64,000 bases of DNA from Bacteroidia bacterium (GTDB lineage Bacteria > Bacteroidota > Bacteroidia > J057 > JADKCL01), in NCBI GenBank assembly GCA_020635905.1, contig JACJYV010000011.1:1-64000 (forward strand), given 5' to 3'. Both the position numbers and the translations under genes were made by a program. The notes under the pieces are model-generated. The model was not told where the DNA came from, did not search any database, and worked only from the letters and a program-made list of their open reading frames with translations. Shown piece after piece: positions 51,617-60,605 of the stretch (position 1 is its first letter; each line of letters begins with the position of its first letter).

Positions 51617-52234
51617 CTAAGCCTGGCTCCAGGATTCCAGCAAGGCCTTGAACTCCTGCTGAATGGTCGCATTGCCGTCGTGGTTGTACCAGGCCTGAAC
51701 TTTTTTTACAAATTCACTGTAAGGTTCTGTGGGATTGGCCTTGAAAGCCATCACCATTTCCTGCGCAGGCGCAGGTCTTGGGCCCCACACCCCGACTTCA
51801 GCCAGGGTATCCGCCTCCAGCACGATCAGCTTGGGAATGGCCTTGCCGCCATTGGTAAGGTAGGCCGCCATCACCTCTGGATGCTCGTCACGCAGCAGGA
51901 TTCTGAAATCTATGCCAGGATGGGCCGCGGCCAGGGCCGCGAGAATGGGCACATTCTGGGCCGCATCCCCACACCAACCTTCGGTCAACACCACCCAGAA
52001 CCATTTCTTATCCAGATTCTGAAGCAATTTCCGCAAGTCGGGATCCATTTCAAAAGTTTTGTCCAGCCGCTTCATCCGCGCCCGGTTCAGCACCGCGTAA
52101 TGAGTCAGGTCTTCAGACTGATTGGGGCCCGTGGTTTTGCCGTCCAGCAACAGATCGTCGATCAGGCGAAGATAATCCGCATAACTGATCCCCTTTTGCA
52201 GGATTTCTCTGGAAATGACTTGCTGATTTTTCAT
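51617..52234 (-). CDS. Thioredoxin-like protein
   Basis: A 205-residue cytoplasmic protein starting at the ATG at 52234 (MKNQQVISREILQKG); an upstream in-frame start at 52312 adds 26 unlikely residues. The thioredoxin-type fold is shown by WVVLTEGWCGDAAQNVPIL, where the cysteine of WCGDA replaces the usual CxxC (only one cysteine), and by the cis-proline segment KAIPKLIVLE. Such single-cysteine thioredoxin family proteins are common in Bacteroidota with uncertain function. It is convergent with the DUF4476 gene, whose stop is six bases away. Confidence 0.82.
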   Translation of the reverse strand: MKNQQVISREILQKGISYADYLRLIDDLLLDGKTTGPNQSEDLTHYAVLNRARMKRLDKTFEMDPDLRKLLQNLDKKWFWVVLTEGWCGDAAQNVPILAALAAAHPGIDFRILLRDEHPEVMAAYLTNGGKAIPKLIVLEADTLAEVGVWGPRPAPAQEMVMAFKANPTEPYSEFVKKVQAWYNHDGNATIQQEFKALLESWSQA

Positions 52235-52385
52235 GGAGAATAGTCGTTCAGAAGATTGAAAAACGGTTGGAAATATCCGGCTTTTTGTTGGTGAAAAATG
52301 AAACACTTTCAAAAAACAGAACTAAATTTGGGTTATTAACCAATAAAGGCGGCCTGTGTTTGGGGAAAATAAATGAACCTGGCCA

Positions 52386-53462
52386 ATGGGAATGAGAAAA
52401 GGGGTATTTTCGGTAAAAATCAGTAAAAAAATTGCCTTCCTGGCCATTTCAGGTGCCTTAGTCGGGTTCCTGACCCTTTCAGGCTTTCTTTTCAGGATCG
52501 ATCCTGAATTCATCTATCAGGGCGAAAAAATCAAAGGCATCAGCGTGGCGGCCTCTCCCTGGCCCCTCGACAGCTCCTGGGTCAACCCCATTTGCGGCAT
52601 CAACGCCAACTGGGTCACCCTCCTGCCCTTCGGGCTGATCAAACCGGGCGAATCAGAGGTCATTTACAACGTCAAAGACCAGTACTGGGGCGAAAAACCC
52701 GAGGGGATTGTCGCCACCACCCGCCACGCCCAGGCCGCCGGCCTGAAAGTGATGTACAAACCCATGGTTTGGATCCCGGGGAGCTGGCCCGGCGACTTCA
52801 ACCCGGGCAGCGAAAAACGCTGGCAAACCTGGGAAAATTCCTACGAAAAAATGCTGCTCACCCTGGCCGTCATTGCCGACTCAATGGACGTGGAAATGAT
52901 TTGCATTGGCACTGAATTCAGGGCCTCCATTCAGCATCGCACCGAATTCTGGCGAAATCTCATTCAAAAAATCCGCCGGGTTTACCACGGAAAACTCACC
53001 TATGCTGCCAATTGGGACGATTTTTGGGAATTTCCCCTCTGGTCCCAATTTGATTACATTGGCATTGACGCCTACTTTCCCCTCAATTCAGCCCGCACCC
53101 CTTCCCTGGAAGAGCTGCGCCAGGACTGGCATGCGCCTCTGAAAGCCCTCGATTATTATGCCCGCTACATGCAAAAACCCATCCTTTTTACCGAATACGG
53201 CTACAAAAGCATCCACCATACGGCCTGGAAACAATGGGAATTTGAGCAGGTGGGCACCCACCAACAAGTTAACCTCGAAGCCCAGTACAACGCCTACCAG
53301 GCTGTATATGAAGGTGTCTGGCGCAAACCCTGGTTTGCGGGAGGATTCATCTGGAAATGGCAGCCCCACCACGAACAGGCCGGCGGAAATCAAAATTCAG
53401 ACTACACCCCCCAAGGCAAGCCCGCCGAGCAACTCATCCGCACCTGGTACGCTCGCCATTAA
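52386..53462 (+). CDS. Membrane-anchored GH113-like glycoside hydrolase
   Basis: A 358-residue protein with an N-terminal membrane anchor (IAFLAISGALVGFLTLSGFL) and a TIM-barrel hydrolase domain. The sequence matches the GH113 pattern (clan GH-A beta-mannanase type): acid/base Glu177 in ICIGTEFRA and nucleophile Glu270 in ILFTEYGYKS, plus substrate-side Trp residues such as GGFIWKWQP. Substrate is not certain; GH113 members act on beta-mannan. Two near ATGs exist (52386 and 52392). A telomere-like hexanucleotide repeat starts eight bases after its stop. Confidence 0.8.
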   Translation: MGMRKGVFSVKISKKIAFLAISGALVGFLTLSGFLFRIDPEFIYQGEKIKGISVAASPWPLDSSWVNPICGINANWVTLLPFGLIKPGESEVIYNVKDQYWGEKPEGIVATTRHAQAAGLKVMYKPMVWIPGSWPGDFNPGSEKRWQTWENSYEKMLLTLAVIADSMDVEMICIGTEFRASIQHRTEFWRNLIQKIRRVYHGKLTYAANWDDFWEFPLWSQFDYIGIDAYFPLNSARTPSLEELRQDWHAPLKALDYYARYMQKPILFTEYGYKSIHHTAWKQWEFEQVGTHQQVNLEAQYNAYQAVYEGVWRKPWFAGGFIWKWQPHHEQAGGNQNSDYTPQGKPAEQLIRTWYARH

Positions 53463-53470
53463 TCCCGTTC

Positions 53471-53628
53471 CCGTCCCCGAACCCAATCCCCAAACCCAAA
53501 CCCAAACCCAAACTCAAACCCGAACCCAAACCCCAACCCCAACCCCAACCCCAACCCCAACCCCAACCCCAAACCCAACCCCAAACCCGAACCCCAACCC
53601 GAACCCGAACCCCAACCCGAACCCGTCC
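53471..53628 (+). repeat. CCCCAA/CCCAAA/CCCGAA hexanucleotide microsatellite
   Basis: About 155 bases consist of degenerate six-base units (CCCAAA, CCCGAA, CCCCAA), including a run of perfect CCCCAA copies near 53530-53570. The minus strand reads GGGGTT, identical to the telomere repeat of Tetrahymena, and can form G-quadruplexes. It lies between the GH113-like and MuiA-like genes, outside both. Frames across it encode only PNPN, PTPT or TQTQ runs and are not taken as genes. Confidence 0.85.
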
Positions 53629-53723
53629 TTGCCAAGGGCAAACCCAATCCGCCCAACCCCCGTACACATTCCTCCTGATCATTCCCTCAAAAATTTCATA
53701 ACTTCAAACAAAAAACCACTTAA

Positions 53724-55376
53724 ATGAAAGAACTTCCCCTCCTCAAAATCGAATCCACCGTCCGTCAGGCCACCGTTTACACCGACCGCGCCCTCGTCAG
53801 CCGCCATTTGCAAACCGAAACCACAGAAAACCATTTTATCCTTGAAATCCCCAATCTCCCCCGCGAAATCAACGAAACCACCCTTCAGGTCAGGGCCTGG
53901 GGAGACGCGGCGCTCGAACTTCAGGAAATAAAACTCAGGGAAGTATATCATTCCACCATCCCCTCCACCAAAGTGCAGGTCCTCAAAGACGAACTCGAGC
54001 GGCTCGAACTCGAAGACAGCAAAATCGACGACAAGCTGGAAGTGCTGGAAAAACAGGCCCAGTTTCTCGACTCCATCAAAGTATTTTCGAGCGAATCCAT
54101 CAGCCGCGACTTTGAGCGCAACCAGCCCAATCCCGACGATTGGGAAAAAGTGCTTGGCTTCCTCGGCACGGGTCAAAATCAGCTCAACGAAGAGCGTTAC
54201 AAACTCGAAGCCGCCCAAAAACAGATCGAAAAGCAGCTGGCTGAAATCAAACACACCCTGGCTGGCATCAGCGGACAACTGAACCAATTGCGCAAATCGG
54301 CCCTGCTCGAATTTACCTCCGCCCAGCCGGGCAGCTTTCAGGTATTGCTCACCTACGAAGTGAGCCAGGCCCGCTGGACGCCCTTCTACGAAGCCCGCGT
54401 GGACTCAGAAAACAAAAAAGTGGGCCTCCGTTACTACGGCCTCGTACACCAGTCCACGGGCGAAGACTGGACTGGCGTGGCCCTCCAGCTTTCCACCGCC
54501 CGCCCCCACATGGGCGGCAATCCTCCCGAACTTCGCTCCTGGTACCTCGACGTCTATGTGCCCCGTCCGCAGTATTACGAAGACAACATGGTGGGCGGCG
54601 CACCGGGCGCACCCGTCAGATCTGCGGCCAAAAAAATGAAAGGCGTGGCGGCTTCCATGGCCGATATGGATGAATTTGCCATCGACAAAATCGTGCAGGA
54701 AAAACCTGCTCCCGAAAAATCAGCCTCCGTGCAGGCAGGCAGCGGCACCTCCGTGGTCTTCACCGTCAAAGGCGGCAGCGACGTCCCCGGCGACGGCAGC
54801 GCCTCCCGCCACCTCATCATGGAAAACGAGTTTGGAGCCAGATTCCGCTACCTCACCGTGCCCAAAATGGCCCAATTGGCCTACCTTACCGCCGAGGTCC
54901 TCAACGAAACGGAATATCCCATGCTGCCCGGCCCGATCAGCATCTTCATGGACGGCAACTTCATCGGCAAGGCCTCCATCAAAGAGCTGGTGACCCCCGA
55001 GGAAAAATTCGAACTCAATCTGGGCGTGGACGAAAACATCAAAGTGCGCCACAAACTCCTCAAAAAACTGGGCGACGAAAAAGGCCTGTTCTCCAAAACC
55101 AAGCGCGTCAACTTTGCCTACCTGATCACCCTCGAAAACCAGCGCAAAACCGCCGAGGAAGTCATCGTGCGCGACCAGCTGCCCGTCTCCCAAAACGAAA
55201 AAATCAAAGTGGAACTCAAGCAGATTTCGCCCCCCGAAAACGAAAGCAAAGACAAGGAAAGACTCCCCCAGGGCGCCCTCGAATGGAAAATCCAGATCGA
55301 GCCCAAAGGCCAGGCCCGCTGCGAATTCGCCTTCACCATCGAGCACCCCACCGAAATGGAAATCACGGGAATGTAG
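53724..55376 (+). CDS. MuiA-family protein (DUF4140/DUF4139)
   Basis: A 550-residue protein of the mucoidy-inhibitor-A family. The N-terminal DUF4140 (VRQATVYTDRALVSRH, then LPREINETTLQVRAWG) is followed by a coiled coil (about 80-190) and the beta-rich DUF4139 (VLLTYEVSQARWTPFYEARV, DWTGVALQLSTARP, ending FAFTIEHPTEMEITGM). No signal peptide is visible, unlike many relatives, so it may be cytoplasmic or the start may lie elsewhere. Molecular function is unknown; MuiA was named for suppressing mucoidy in Pseudomonas or Azotobacter-type strains. Confidence 0.85.
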   Translation: MKELPLLKIESTVRQATVYTDRALVSRHLQTETTENHFILEIPNLPREINETTLQVRAWGDAALELQEIKLREVYHSTIPSTKVQVLKDELERLELEDSKIDDKLEVLEKQAQFLDSIKVFSSESISRDFERNQPNPDDWEKVLGFLGTGQNQLNEERYKLEAAQKQIEKQLAEIKHTLAGISGQLNQLRKSALLEFTSAQPGSFQVLLTYEVSQARWTPFYEARVDSENKKVGLRYYGLVHQSTGEDWTGVALQLSTARPHMGGNPPELRSWYLDVYVPRPQYYEDNMVGGAPGAPVRSAAKKMKGVAASMADMDEFAIDKIVQEKPAPEKSASVQAGSGTSVVFTVKGGSDVPGDGSASRHLIMENEFGARFRYLTVPKMAQLAYLTAEVLNETEYPMLPGPISIFMDGNFIGKASIKELVTPEEKFELNLGVDENIKVRHKLLKKLGDEKGLFSKTKRVNFAYLITLENQRKTAEEVIVRDQLPVSQNEKIKVELKQISPPENESKDKERLPQGALEWKIQIEPKGQARCEFAFTIEHPTEMEITGM

Positions 55377-55543
55377 GCTGGTTTACGGTCTGCGGTTTAC
55401 GGTTTAGTCCACACCAGGCTCGGGCATTGGACCCCGCCTTGTAGCAGCTCGCTTCTTCAAAGTGCTCAATGCCAATTACTCATGTTCACTGCTAATTGTT
55501 AATTGCCCATTGCTCTTTGCTCATTGCCCATTGCTTCCCCCTC

Positions 55544-56416
55544 TGCCTCTGTGCCCTCTTCCATTTCGTGCCCAAACCAATGGAAACCCAAAAACTCCGT
55601 GAACTCCGTGGATTACCTTTAGCATACACCCAATTGCTCCCTGTTCATTGCTAATTGCTCTTTGTTTATTGCCAATTGCTTCCCCCCTGCCTCTGTGCCC
55701 TCTTCCATTTCGTGCCCAAACCAATGGAAACCAAAAAACTCCGTGAACTCCGTGGATTACCTTTAGCATACACCCAATGGCTCACTGTTCATTGCCAATT
55801 GTTTCCCCCCTGCCTCTGTGCCCTCTTCCATTTCGTGCCCAAACCAATGGAAACCAAAAAACTCCGTGAACTCCGTGGATTACCTTTAGCATACACCCAA
55901 TGGCTCACTGTTCATTGCCCATTCCCCCCTGCCTCTGTGCCCTCTTCCATTTCGTGCCCAAACCAATGGAAACCAAAAACTCCGTGAACTCCGTGGATTA
56001 CCTTTAGCATACCCCCAATTGCTCCCTGTTCATTGCTAATTGCTCTTTGTTTATTGCCAATTGCTTCCCCCCTGCCTCTGTGCCCTCTTCCATTTCGTGC
56101 CCAAACCAATGGAAACCAAAAAACTCCGTGAACTCCGTGGATTACCTTTAGCATACACCCAATGGCTCACTGTTCATTGCCAATTGTTTCCCCCCTGCCT
56201 CTGTGCCCTCTTCCATTTCGTGCCCAAACCAATGGAAACCAAAAAACTCCGTGAACTCCGTGGATTACCTTTAGCATACACCCAATGGCTCACTGTTCAT
56301 TGCCCATTGCTTCCCCCCTGCCTCTGTGCCCTCTTCCATTTCGTGCCCAAACCAATGGAAACCAAAAAACTCCGTGAACTCCGTGGATTACCTTTAGCAT
56401 ACCCCCAATGGCTCAC
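55544..56416 (+). repeat. Seven-copy ~123-bp tandem repeat
   Basis: Copies start at TGCCTCTGTGCCCTCTTCCA near 55544, 55688, 55811, 55930, 56073, 56196 and 56319; the spacings are 144, 123, 119, 143, 123 and 123. Each contains TTTCGTGCCCAAACCAATGG, ACTCCGTGAACTCCGTGG and ATTACCTTTAGCATAC. The longer units carry an extra ~20-base TGCTAATTGCTCTTTGTTTA segment. The 144-123-119 and 143-123-123 pattern suggests that a block of three units was itself duplicated. The repeat is too long and regular for CRISPR. Confidence 0.9.
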
Positions 56417-56592
56417 TGCTCATTGCCAATTGCTCATTGAATGAGGGCGTGCCCCCGAATGCCGCTCGCTTTCCGCTCCGGCTTCGGGGTCGGTCCCTTG
56501 TGGGGTTCCGTGCCTCGCCCCTGGCTGCGCCAGCAAGGGCTCGCCACTGCCCTCCAACGGGTCGGGCACCCACCAGGCACCTCACGCACAGC
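56417..56592 (-). repeat. ~176-bp dispersed repeat, copy 2 (inverted relative to 46258-46433)
   Basis: This is the reverse complement of the sequence at 46258-46433, from GCTCATTGCCAATTGCTCAT to CACGCACAGCC. It follows directly after the tandem repeats. Confidence 0.8.
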
Positions 56593-56679
56593 CAAAGGTC
56601 ACCCCTTTGTTGTGGCAAACTGTAAACCGTAAACTGTAAACGGACCTCGTTTTCTCAATCCAAATTGCTATTTTCGGCC

Positions 56680-57783
56680 ATGAAAGTAAACGGAATCCCC
56701 CGCCAGTCCATCTGGGTGCACCCACAAAATCCCGAGATCATCCAGATCATTGACCAGCGACAATTGCCGCACGAGTTTGTGGTCGAAGACCTGCGTACGC
56801 CCGAAGATGCCGCAGTGGCCATCCGCGAAATGCATGTGCGCGGGGCGCCCCTGATCGGGGTCACGGCTGCCTACGGCATGTATCTGGCCCTCCTGCAGAT
56901 GTCCCGCGAAGGACGAAATGCCGCCTGGCTGGCCAGCCAGGCCAAAATGCTGGGTGATACCCGCCCCACGGCCGTCAACCTGCAATGGGCCATTGAGCGC
57001 ATGCTCGACCTGGTCGCCACAGGCGGACCCAATTTGTCCCAAATGGCTTTGCAAAAAGCCATTGAAATCGAGCGGGAAGATGCCGGATTTTGCAAATCCA
57101 TTGGCGAAAACGGGGTGAAACTGATTGCCGAAATTGCAGCCCGCAAAGACGGCCCCGTCAATATTCTGACCCATTGCAATGCGGGCTGGCTGGCCACGGT
57201 GGACTGGGGCACGGCCACCTCGCCCATTTACCATGCCTACGACGCAGGCATTCCCATCCATGTGTGGGTCGAGGAGACCCGGCCCCGCAACCAGGGCGGT
57301 CTTACTGCCTGGGAACTGGGCCAGCACGGGGTGCCCCACACCGTGATCGTGGACAATACGGGCGGACACCTCATGCAGCATGGCATGGTGGATATGTGCA
57401 TTGTGGGCTCAGACCGCACCACCTACACGGGTGATGTGGCCAACAAAATCGGGACTTACCTCAAAGCCCTGGCCGCACACGACAACGGGATTCCCTTTTA
57501 TGTGGCACTGCCCTTTTCCACTTTCGACTGGACCCTGCGCGACGGCCTAAAAGAGATTCCCATTGAAACCCGCACCCCTGATGAGGTGAAGCAGATCCGC
57601 GGCTGGGCCGACGGCAAAATGACCACCGTGGACCTTTTTCCCGCCAGCAGCCCGGCAGTAAACTATGGCTTTGACGTAACCCCCGCCCGGCTGGTCACGG
57701 GCCTGATCACGGAGCGCGGCATTTGCGAAGCCAACGAAAGAAGCATCCTAAATTTGTACCCGGAATATGCACCTTTCGCGTAG
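56680..57783 (+). CDS. mtnA: S-methyl-5-thioribose-1-phosphate isomerase
   Basis: A 367-residue methionine-salvage enzyme that converts methylthioribose 1-phosphate to methylthioribulose 1-phosphate. Catalytic Cys166 lies in THCNAGWLAT and Asp245 in VGSDRTTYTGDVANKIGT; NLQWAIERM and the RPRNQGGLTAWEL substrate loop are also present. The ATG at 56680 (MKVNGIPRQS) is preferred to a TTG five codons earlier. It seems to be the only methionine-salvage gene in the window. The pathway is connected to polyamine synthesis through methylthioadenosine, though the polyamine operon here uses other enzymes. Confidence 0.93.
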   Translation: MKVNGIPRQSIWVHPQNPEIIQIIDQRQLPHEFVVEDLRTPEDAAVAIREMHVRGAPLIGVTAAYGMYLALLQMSREGRNAAWLASQAKMLGDTRPTAVNLQWAIERMLDLVATGGPNLSQMALQKAIEIEREDAGFCKSIGENGVKLIAEIAARKDGPVNILTHCNAGWLATVDWGTATSPIYHAYDAGIPIHVWVEETRPRNQGGLTAWELGQHGVPHTVIVDNTGGHLMQHGMVDMCIVGSDRTTYTGDVANKIGTYLKALAAHDNGIPFYVALPFSTFDWTLRDGLKEIPIETRTPDEVKQIRGWADGKMTTVDLFPASSPAVNYGFDVTPARLVTGLITERGICEANERSILNLYPEYAPFA

Positions 57784-57888
57784 CTGCAAGCTTCAGGCCT
57801 CAAGCTGCAAGTTCAAAATCCCGATCTAGCGACCAAAATCTAAAATCTCACATCTTATTTCTTATATCTAAAGGACTCACATCTCCTC

Positions 57889-58827
57889 TTGAAGCAAATC
57901 CTCAAATACCTCAAAAAGTACCTGGCAGAGCACTTCAATGTGTGGTTGTACCTGGGAATTGCGGTGTTTTTGGGAGCTTCCATTTACTGGAATTACCATA
58001 CAGGCTTTTACCGCGTCTATCTGACCGGGCCTTTTGCCCGCACAGGCATTTCCTTTTTTTACCACTGCCTTTTTTATGCCTTTCCCTGGTTGGTGGGCAT
58101 GGGATTGCAAGCCTTGCTGACCCGACGGGCTGCTTTTCTGCAGGAACCTGGATTTTGGGGCATGTTTCTCGTGGCAGTAGCCGCAGTAGCCCTCACGGAC
58201 TGGTTTCCCCACCACCGTTTGCTGGCTGAGGTGATTTTTCCGCCCGAGGCCTATTATTTTGGGGTAAAAACTCTCTGGAACCTCAAGACCTCCTTCTTTT
58301 ACTTAATTCCCGTACTCCTGTACTGGTTTATCTGGGACCGCAAAAAGCACCAATCCAATTTGTATGGGCTGACTTATAAGGGCTTTGATGCGCGTCCTTA
58401 CCTGTTTATGCTGGCCATTGTGGTGCCGGGCATTATCTGGGCCTCCTTTCAACCAGATTTTCTGCAAACCTATCCCACCTTTCTGCCCGGGCCCGAATCA
58501 GAATACTGGAAAATCCCCAAATGGGTGCCTGTGGCCATTTATGAGTTTTTGTACGGGGCCGATTTTACCTTTGTGGAATTGTATTTCCGTGGGTTTCTGG
58601 TGATTGGCATGGCCCGCTGGATGGGCAAAGACGCAATTATTCCCATGATTTGCATGTATTGTTTTCTGCATTTTGGCAAGCCTGCGGGCGAAACCATTTC
58701 CTCCGCCTTCGGCGGATATATTCTGGGCGTGATCGCATACTACAGCCGCACCATCCTGGGCGGGGTGTTTATCCATATTGGGGTGGCCCTGCTGATGGAG
58801 CTGGCGGCCTGGGGGCAAATTTTGTGA
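57889..58827 (+). CDS. CPBP-family-like intramembrane protease
   Basis: A 312-residue protein with about eight transmembrane helices. The CPBP (Abi/CAAX protease-like) motifs appear in the second half: VELYFRGFLVI (E-x-x-x-R type motif 1, with a single glutamate where EExxxR is usual), the LHFGKP segment with a histidine, and GVFIHIGVAL with another histidine. Loss of the first glutamate may weaken or change activity. The best start is a TTG at 57889 (MKQILKYLKKY), as no good ATG lies nearby. It overlaps no gene but is followed closely by the GH13 gene (one base gap), so they may be co-transcribed. Confidence 0.72.
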   Translation: MKQILKYLKKYLAEHFNVWLYLGIAVFLGASIYWNYHTGFYRVYLTGPFARTGISFFYHCLFYAFPWLVGMGLQALLTRRAAFLQEPGFWGMFLVAVAAVALTDWFPHHRLLAEVIFPPEAYYFGVKTLWNLKTSFFYLIPVLLYWFIWDRKKHQSNLYGLTYKGFDARPYLFMLAIVVPGIIWASFQPDFLQTYPTFLPGPESEYWKIPKWVPVAIYEFLYGADFTFVELYFRGFLVIGMARWMGKDAIIPMICMYCFLHFGKPAGETISSAFGGYILGVIAYYSRTILGGVFIHIGVALLMELAAWGQIL

Positions 58828-58828
58828 C

Positions 58829-60493
58829 ATGAAGGCATCCAATTTCATATCGCTCCTGCTTATTTTGGTTCTGAATTTTTTCAATGCCAATTCCCAAACA
58901 CCCTGGTATCACCAAACCACCATTTATCAAATTTATCCCCGTTCCTTTTACGACAGCAACGGCGACGGAATCGGGGATCTGCAGGGCATCATCCAGAAAC
59001 TGGATTATATCCGTTCCCTGGGTTTTGAAACCATATGGATCAGTCCCTTTTTTGCCTCGCCTCAGGCTGATTTTGGCTATGATATTTCCGATTATCGCAG
59101 CATTTCCCCTGAATATGGCACCCTGGAAGATGCTGAGGCCTTGATCCAGGCGGTCCACGACCGCGAAATGCGCATTGTCTTTGACATGGTCATGAACCAC
59201 ACCAGCGACCAGCACGAGTGGTTTCTTGCCGATGTGAATCGCCCGTTGGAGGAAAGGGGGCCAGAAAATGATTTCTATTTGTGGCGCGACAGACCCAATA
59301 ACTGGAAAGCCATGATCGGGGGCAAGGCCTGGCACTGGCATCCCGTGCGCCAGCAATATTACTACGCCGCATTTTTGCCCTTTCAGCCCGATCTGAATTA
59401 CCGCAATCCCAGGGTAAAAGCAGCCATGTTTGGCCATGTGCGCTTCTGGTTGGAAAAAGGAGTGGACGGCTTTCGCCTGGATATTTTCAATTCTGTTTAT
59501 GAAAGGGAGAATTTTCGCAATAATCCCTTCTCCCTCAATTTGTTGACTGGTTTTCAAAAGCCCGTTCATTCTTCCAATCAGGCTGAAAGCCTGGAACTGG
59601 CCCGTGATCTGAGGGCACTCTGCGACAGTTTCGGGGACAGGATGCTGATCGGGGAAATCATTGGCGACCGTCAGCAAAGCCGGGCCTATTGTGGGGAGGC
59701 GGTCAACGACCGCCTGACCCTGGCCTTCAACTTTGAAATGCTCCATTTCAAATGGAGGGCGCCCTATTTCAAAAAGCTGATCAGGCTCCAGGAGGAGACC
59801 TTTCCCCGGCCGTTCATGCCCGTGTATGTGTTCAGCAACCACGATCGTCGCCGCAGCATGAGCCGCCTGAATGGGGATATGGAAAAATCCAGACTGTTGC
59901 AGTTTTTTCAGTTTACGGTGCGGGGGGTGCCCTGCCTGTACTACGGGGAGGAAATTGGGATGCAGGATGGACGATTGGCCTACCAAACGGCCCTGGACCC
60001 CATTCCAGCCTACGTAAAAATTCCCCGCTGGATGGCCAATCTGGCAGATGAGACCCTCAACCGCGACGAGTTGCGCACTCCCATGCAATGGGAGGAAAGC
60101 CGAAATGCGGGATTCACTGAGGGGGACAGTACCTGGCTGCCTGTGAATGATGATTTTATTAAAATCAATGTGGCGCAGCAGGAGGCCTGGACAGGCTCGA
60201 AGCTGGTCAGTCTGAGGGAATTGCTGGAATTGCGCAATCAGCGGGCGGCACTGAAGGACGGGAATCTGAAGCTGGAAAAGGACGAGAAAATCAGGGGAAA
60301 TGTGCTGTCATTTACCCGAAACGAAGGGGATGAAACGTATCTGGTGTTGTTGAATTTTGGCAAGTGGAAACGTGAAATCAGGCTGGAAGGGAAGTGGGAG
60401 GGAACATTTGTACTCAATCAGCAGGATGAATTCAGAGATGGAATTGCGCATTTAGGAAAATATGGAGGATTAATTCTGAGAAAACTCAATTGA
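58829..60493 (+). CDS. Exported GH13 alpha-amylase-family glycosidase
   Basis: A 554-residue enzyme with a signal peptide (ISLLLILVLNFFNANSQ). The GH13 barrel shows IYQIYPRSFYDSNGDGIGDL (calcium-binding loop at 41-50), FDMVMNHTSD (119-127), nucleophile Asp218 in GFRLDIFN, acid/base Glu276 in LIGEIIGD and Asp339 in FSNHDRRR. The sequence is closest to oligo-1,6-glucosidase/alpha-glucosidase types. It should act in the periplasm or outside on alpha-glucans or their oligosaccharides. It begins one base after the CPBP-like gene's stop. Confidence 0.9.
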   Translation: MKASNFISLLLILVLNFFNANSQTPWYHQTTIYQIYPRSFYDSNGDGIGDLQGIIQKLDYIRSLGFETIWISPFFASPQADFGYDISDYRSISPEYGTLEDAEALIQAVHDREMRIVFDMVMNHTSDQHEWFLADVNRPLEERGPENDFYLWRDRPNNWKAMIGGKAWHWHPVRQQYYYAAFLPFQPDLNYRNPRVKAAMFGHVRFWLEKGVDGFRLDIFNSVYERENFRNNPFSLNLLTGFQKPVHSSNQAESLELARDLRALCDSFGDRMLIGEIIGDRQQSRAYCGEAVNDRLTLAFNFEMLHFKWRAPYFKKLIRLQEETFPRPFMPVYVFSNHDRRRSMSRLNGDMEKSRLLQFFQFTVRGVPCLYYGEEIGMQDGRLAYQTALDPIPAYVKIPRWMANLADETLNRDELRTPMQWEESRNAGFTEGDSTWLPVNDDFIKINVAQQEAWTGSKLVSLRELLELRNQRAALKDGNLKLEKDEKIRGNVLSFTRNEGDETYLVLLNFGKWKREIRLEGKWEGTFVLNQQDEFRDGIAHLGKYGGLILRKLN

Positions 60494-60605
60494 ATTGATT
60501 TCCATAATTTTCAAATCATTTCCCTGCCTTGGATAATCAGCCATAATTCTCTCCCTGCAATTAATTGATCTTCAATTCGTATTATCCTAAACCCTTTTCT
60601 TCCAA

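Larger units (their letters stand above)
55377..56679. other. Repeat-filled intergenic region
   Basis: This 1,303-base gap consists of a short lead-in with simple ATTGCCCATTGCTC-type sequence, seven copies of a ~123-bp tandem repeat (55544-56416), a 176-bp dispersed repeat (56417-56592) and a short AT-rich segment with GTAAACCGTAAACTGTAAAC before mtnA. Reading frames over the repeats are long only because 123 is divisible by three. Confidence 0.75.

Noticed and set aside
53158..53727. Plus-strand frame with long TQTQ/PTPT/PNPN runs
   Set aside because: It shadows the GH113-like gene in another frame, and its repeats come only from the hexanucleotide microsatellite.
55544..56416. CRISPR array
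   Set aside because: The units are ~123 bp and nearly identical along their whole length, without unique spacers, and no cas gene is nearby.
55655..56444. Repeated frames over the 123-bp tandem repeats (LCALFHFVPKPMETKKLREL units)
   Set aside because: Open because the unit is 41 codons; the peptide changes with each 144- or 119-base unit and has no start signals. Not a repeat protein.
57723..58229. Plus-strand 168-codon frame overlapping mtnA and the CPBP-like gene
   Set aside because: It begins inside mtnA and overlaps the start of the membrane-protein gene in another frame, with no recognisable domain.
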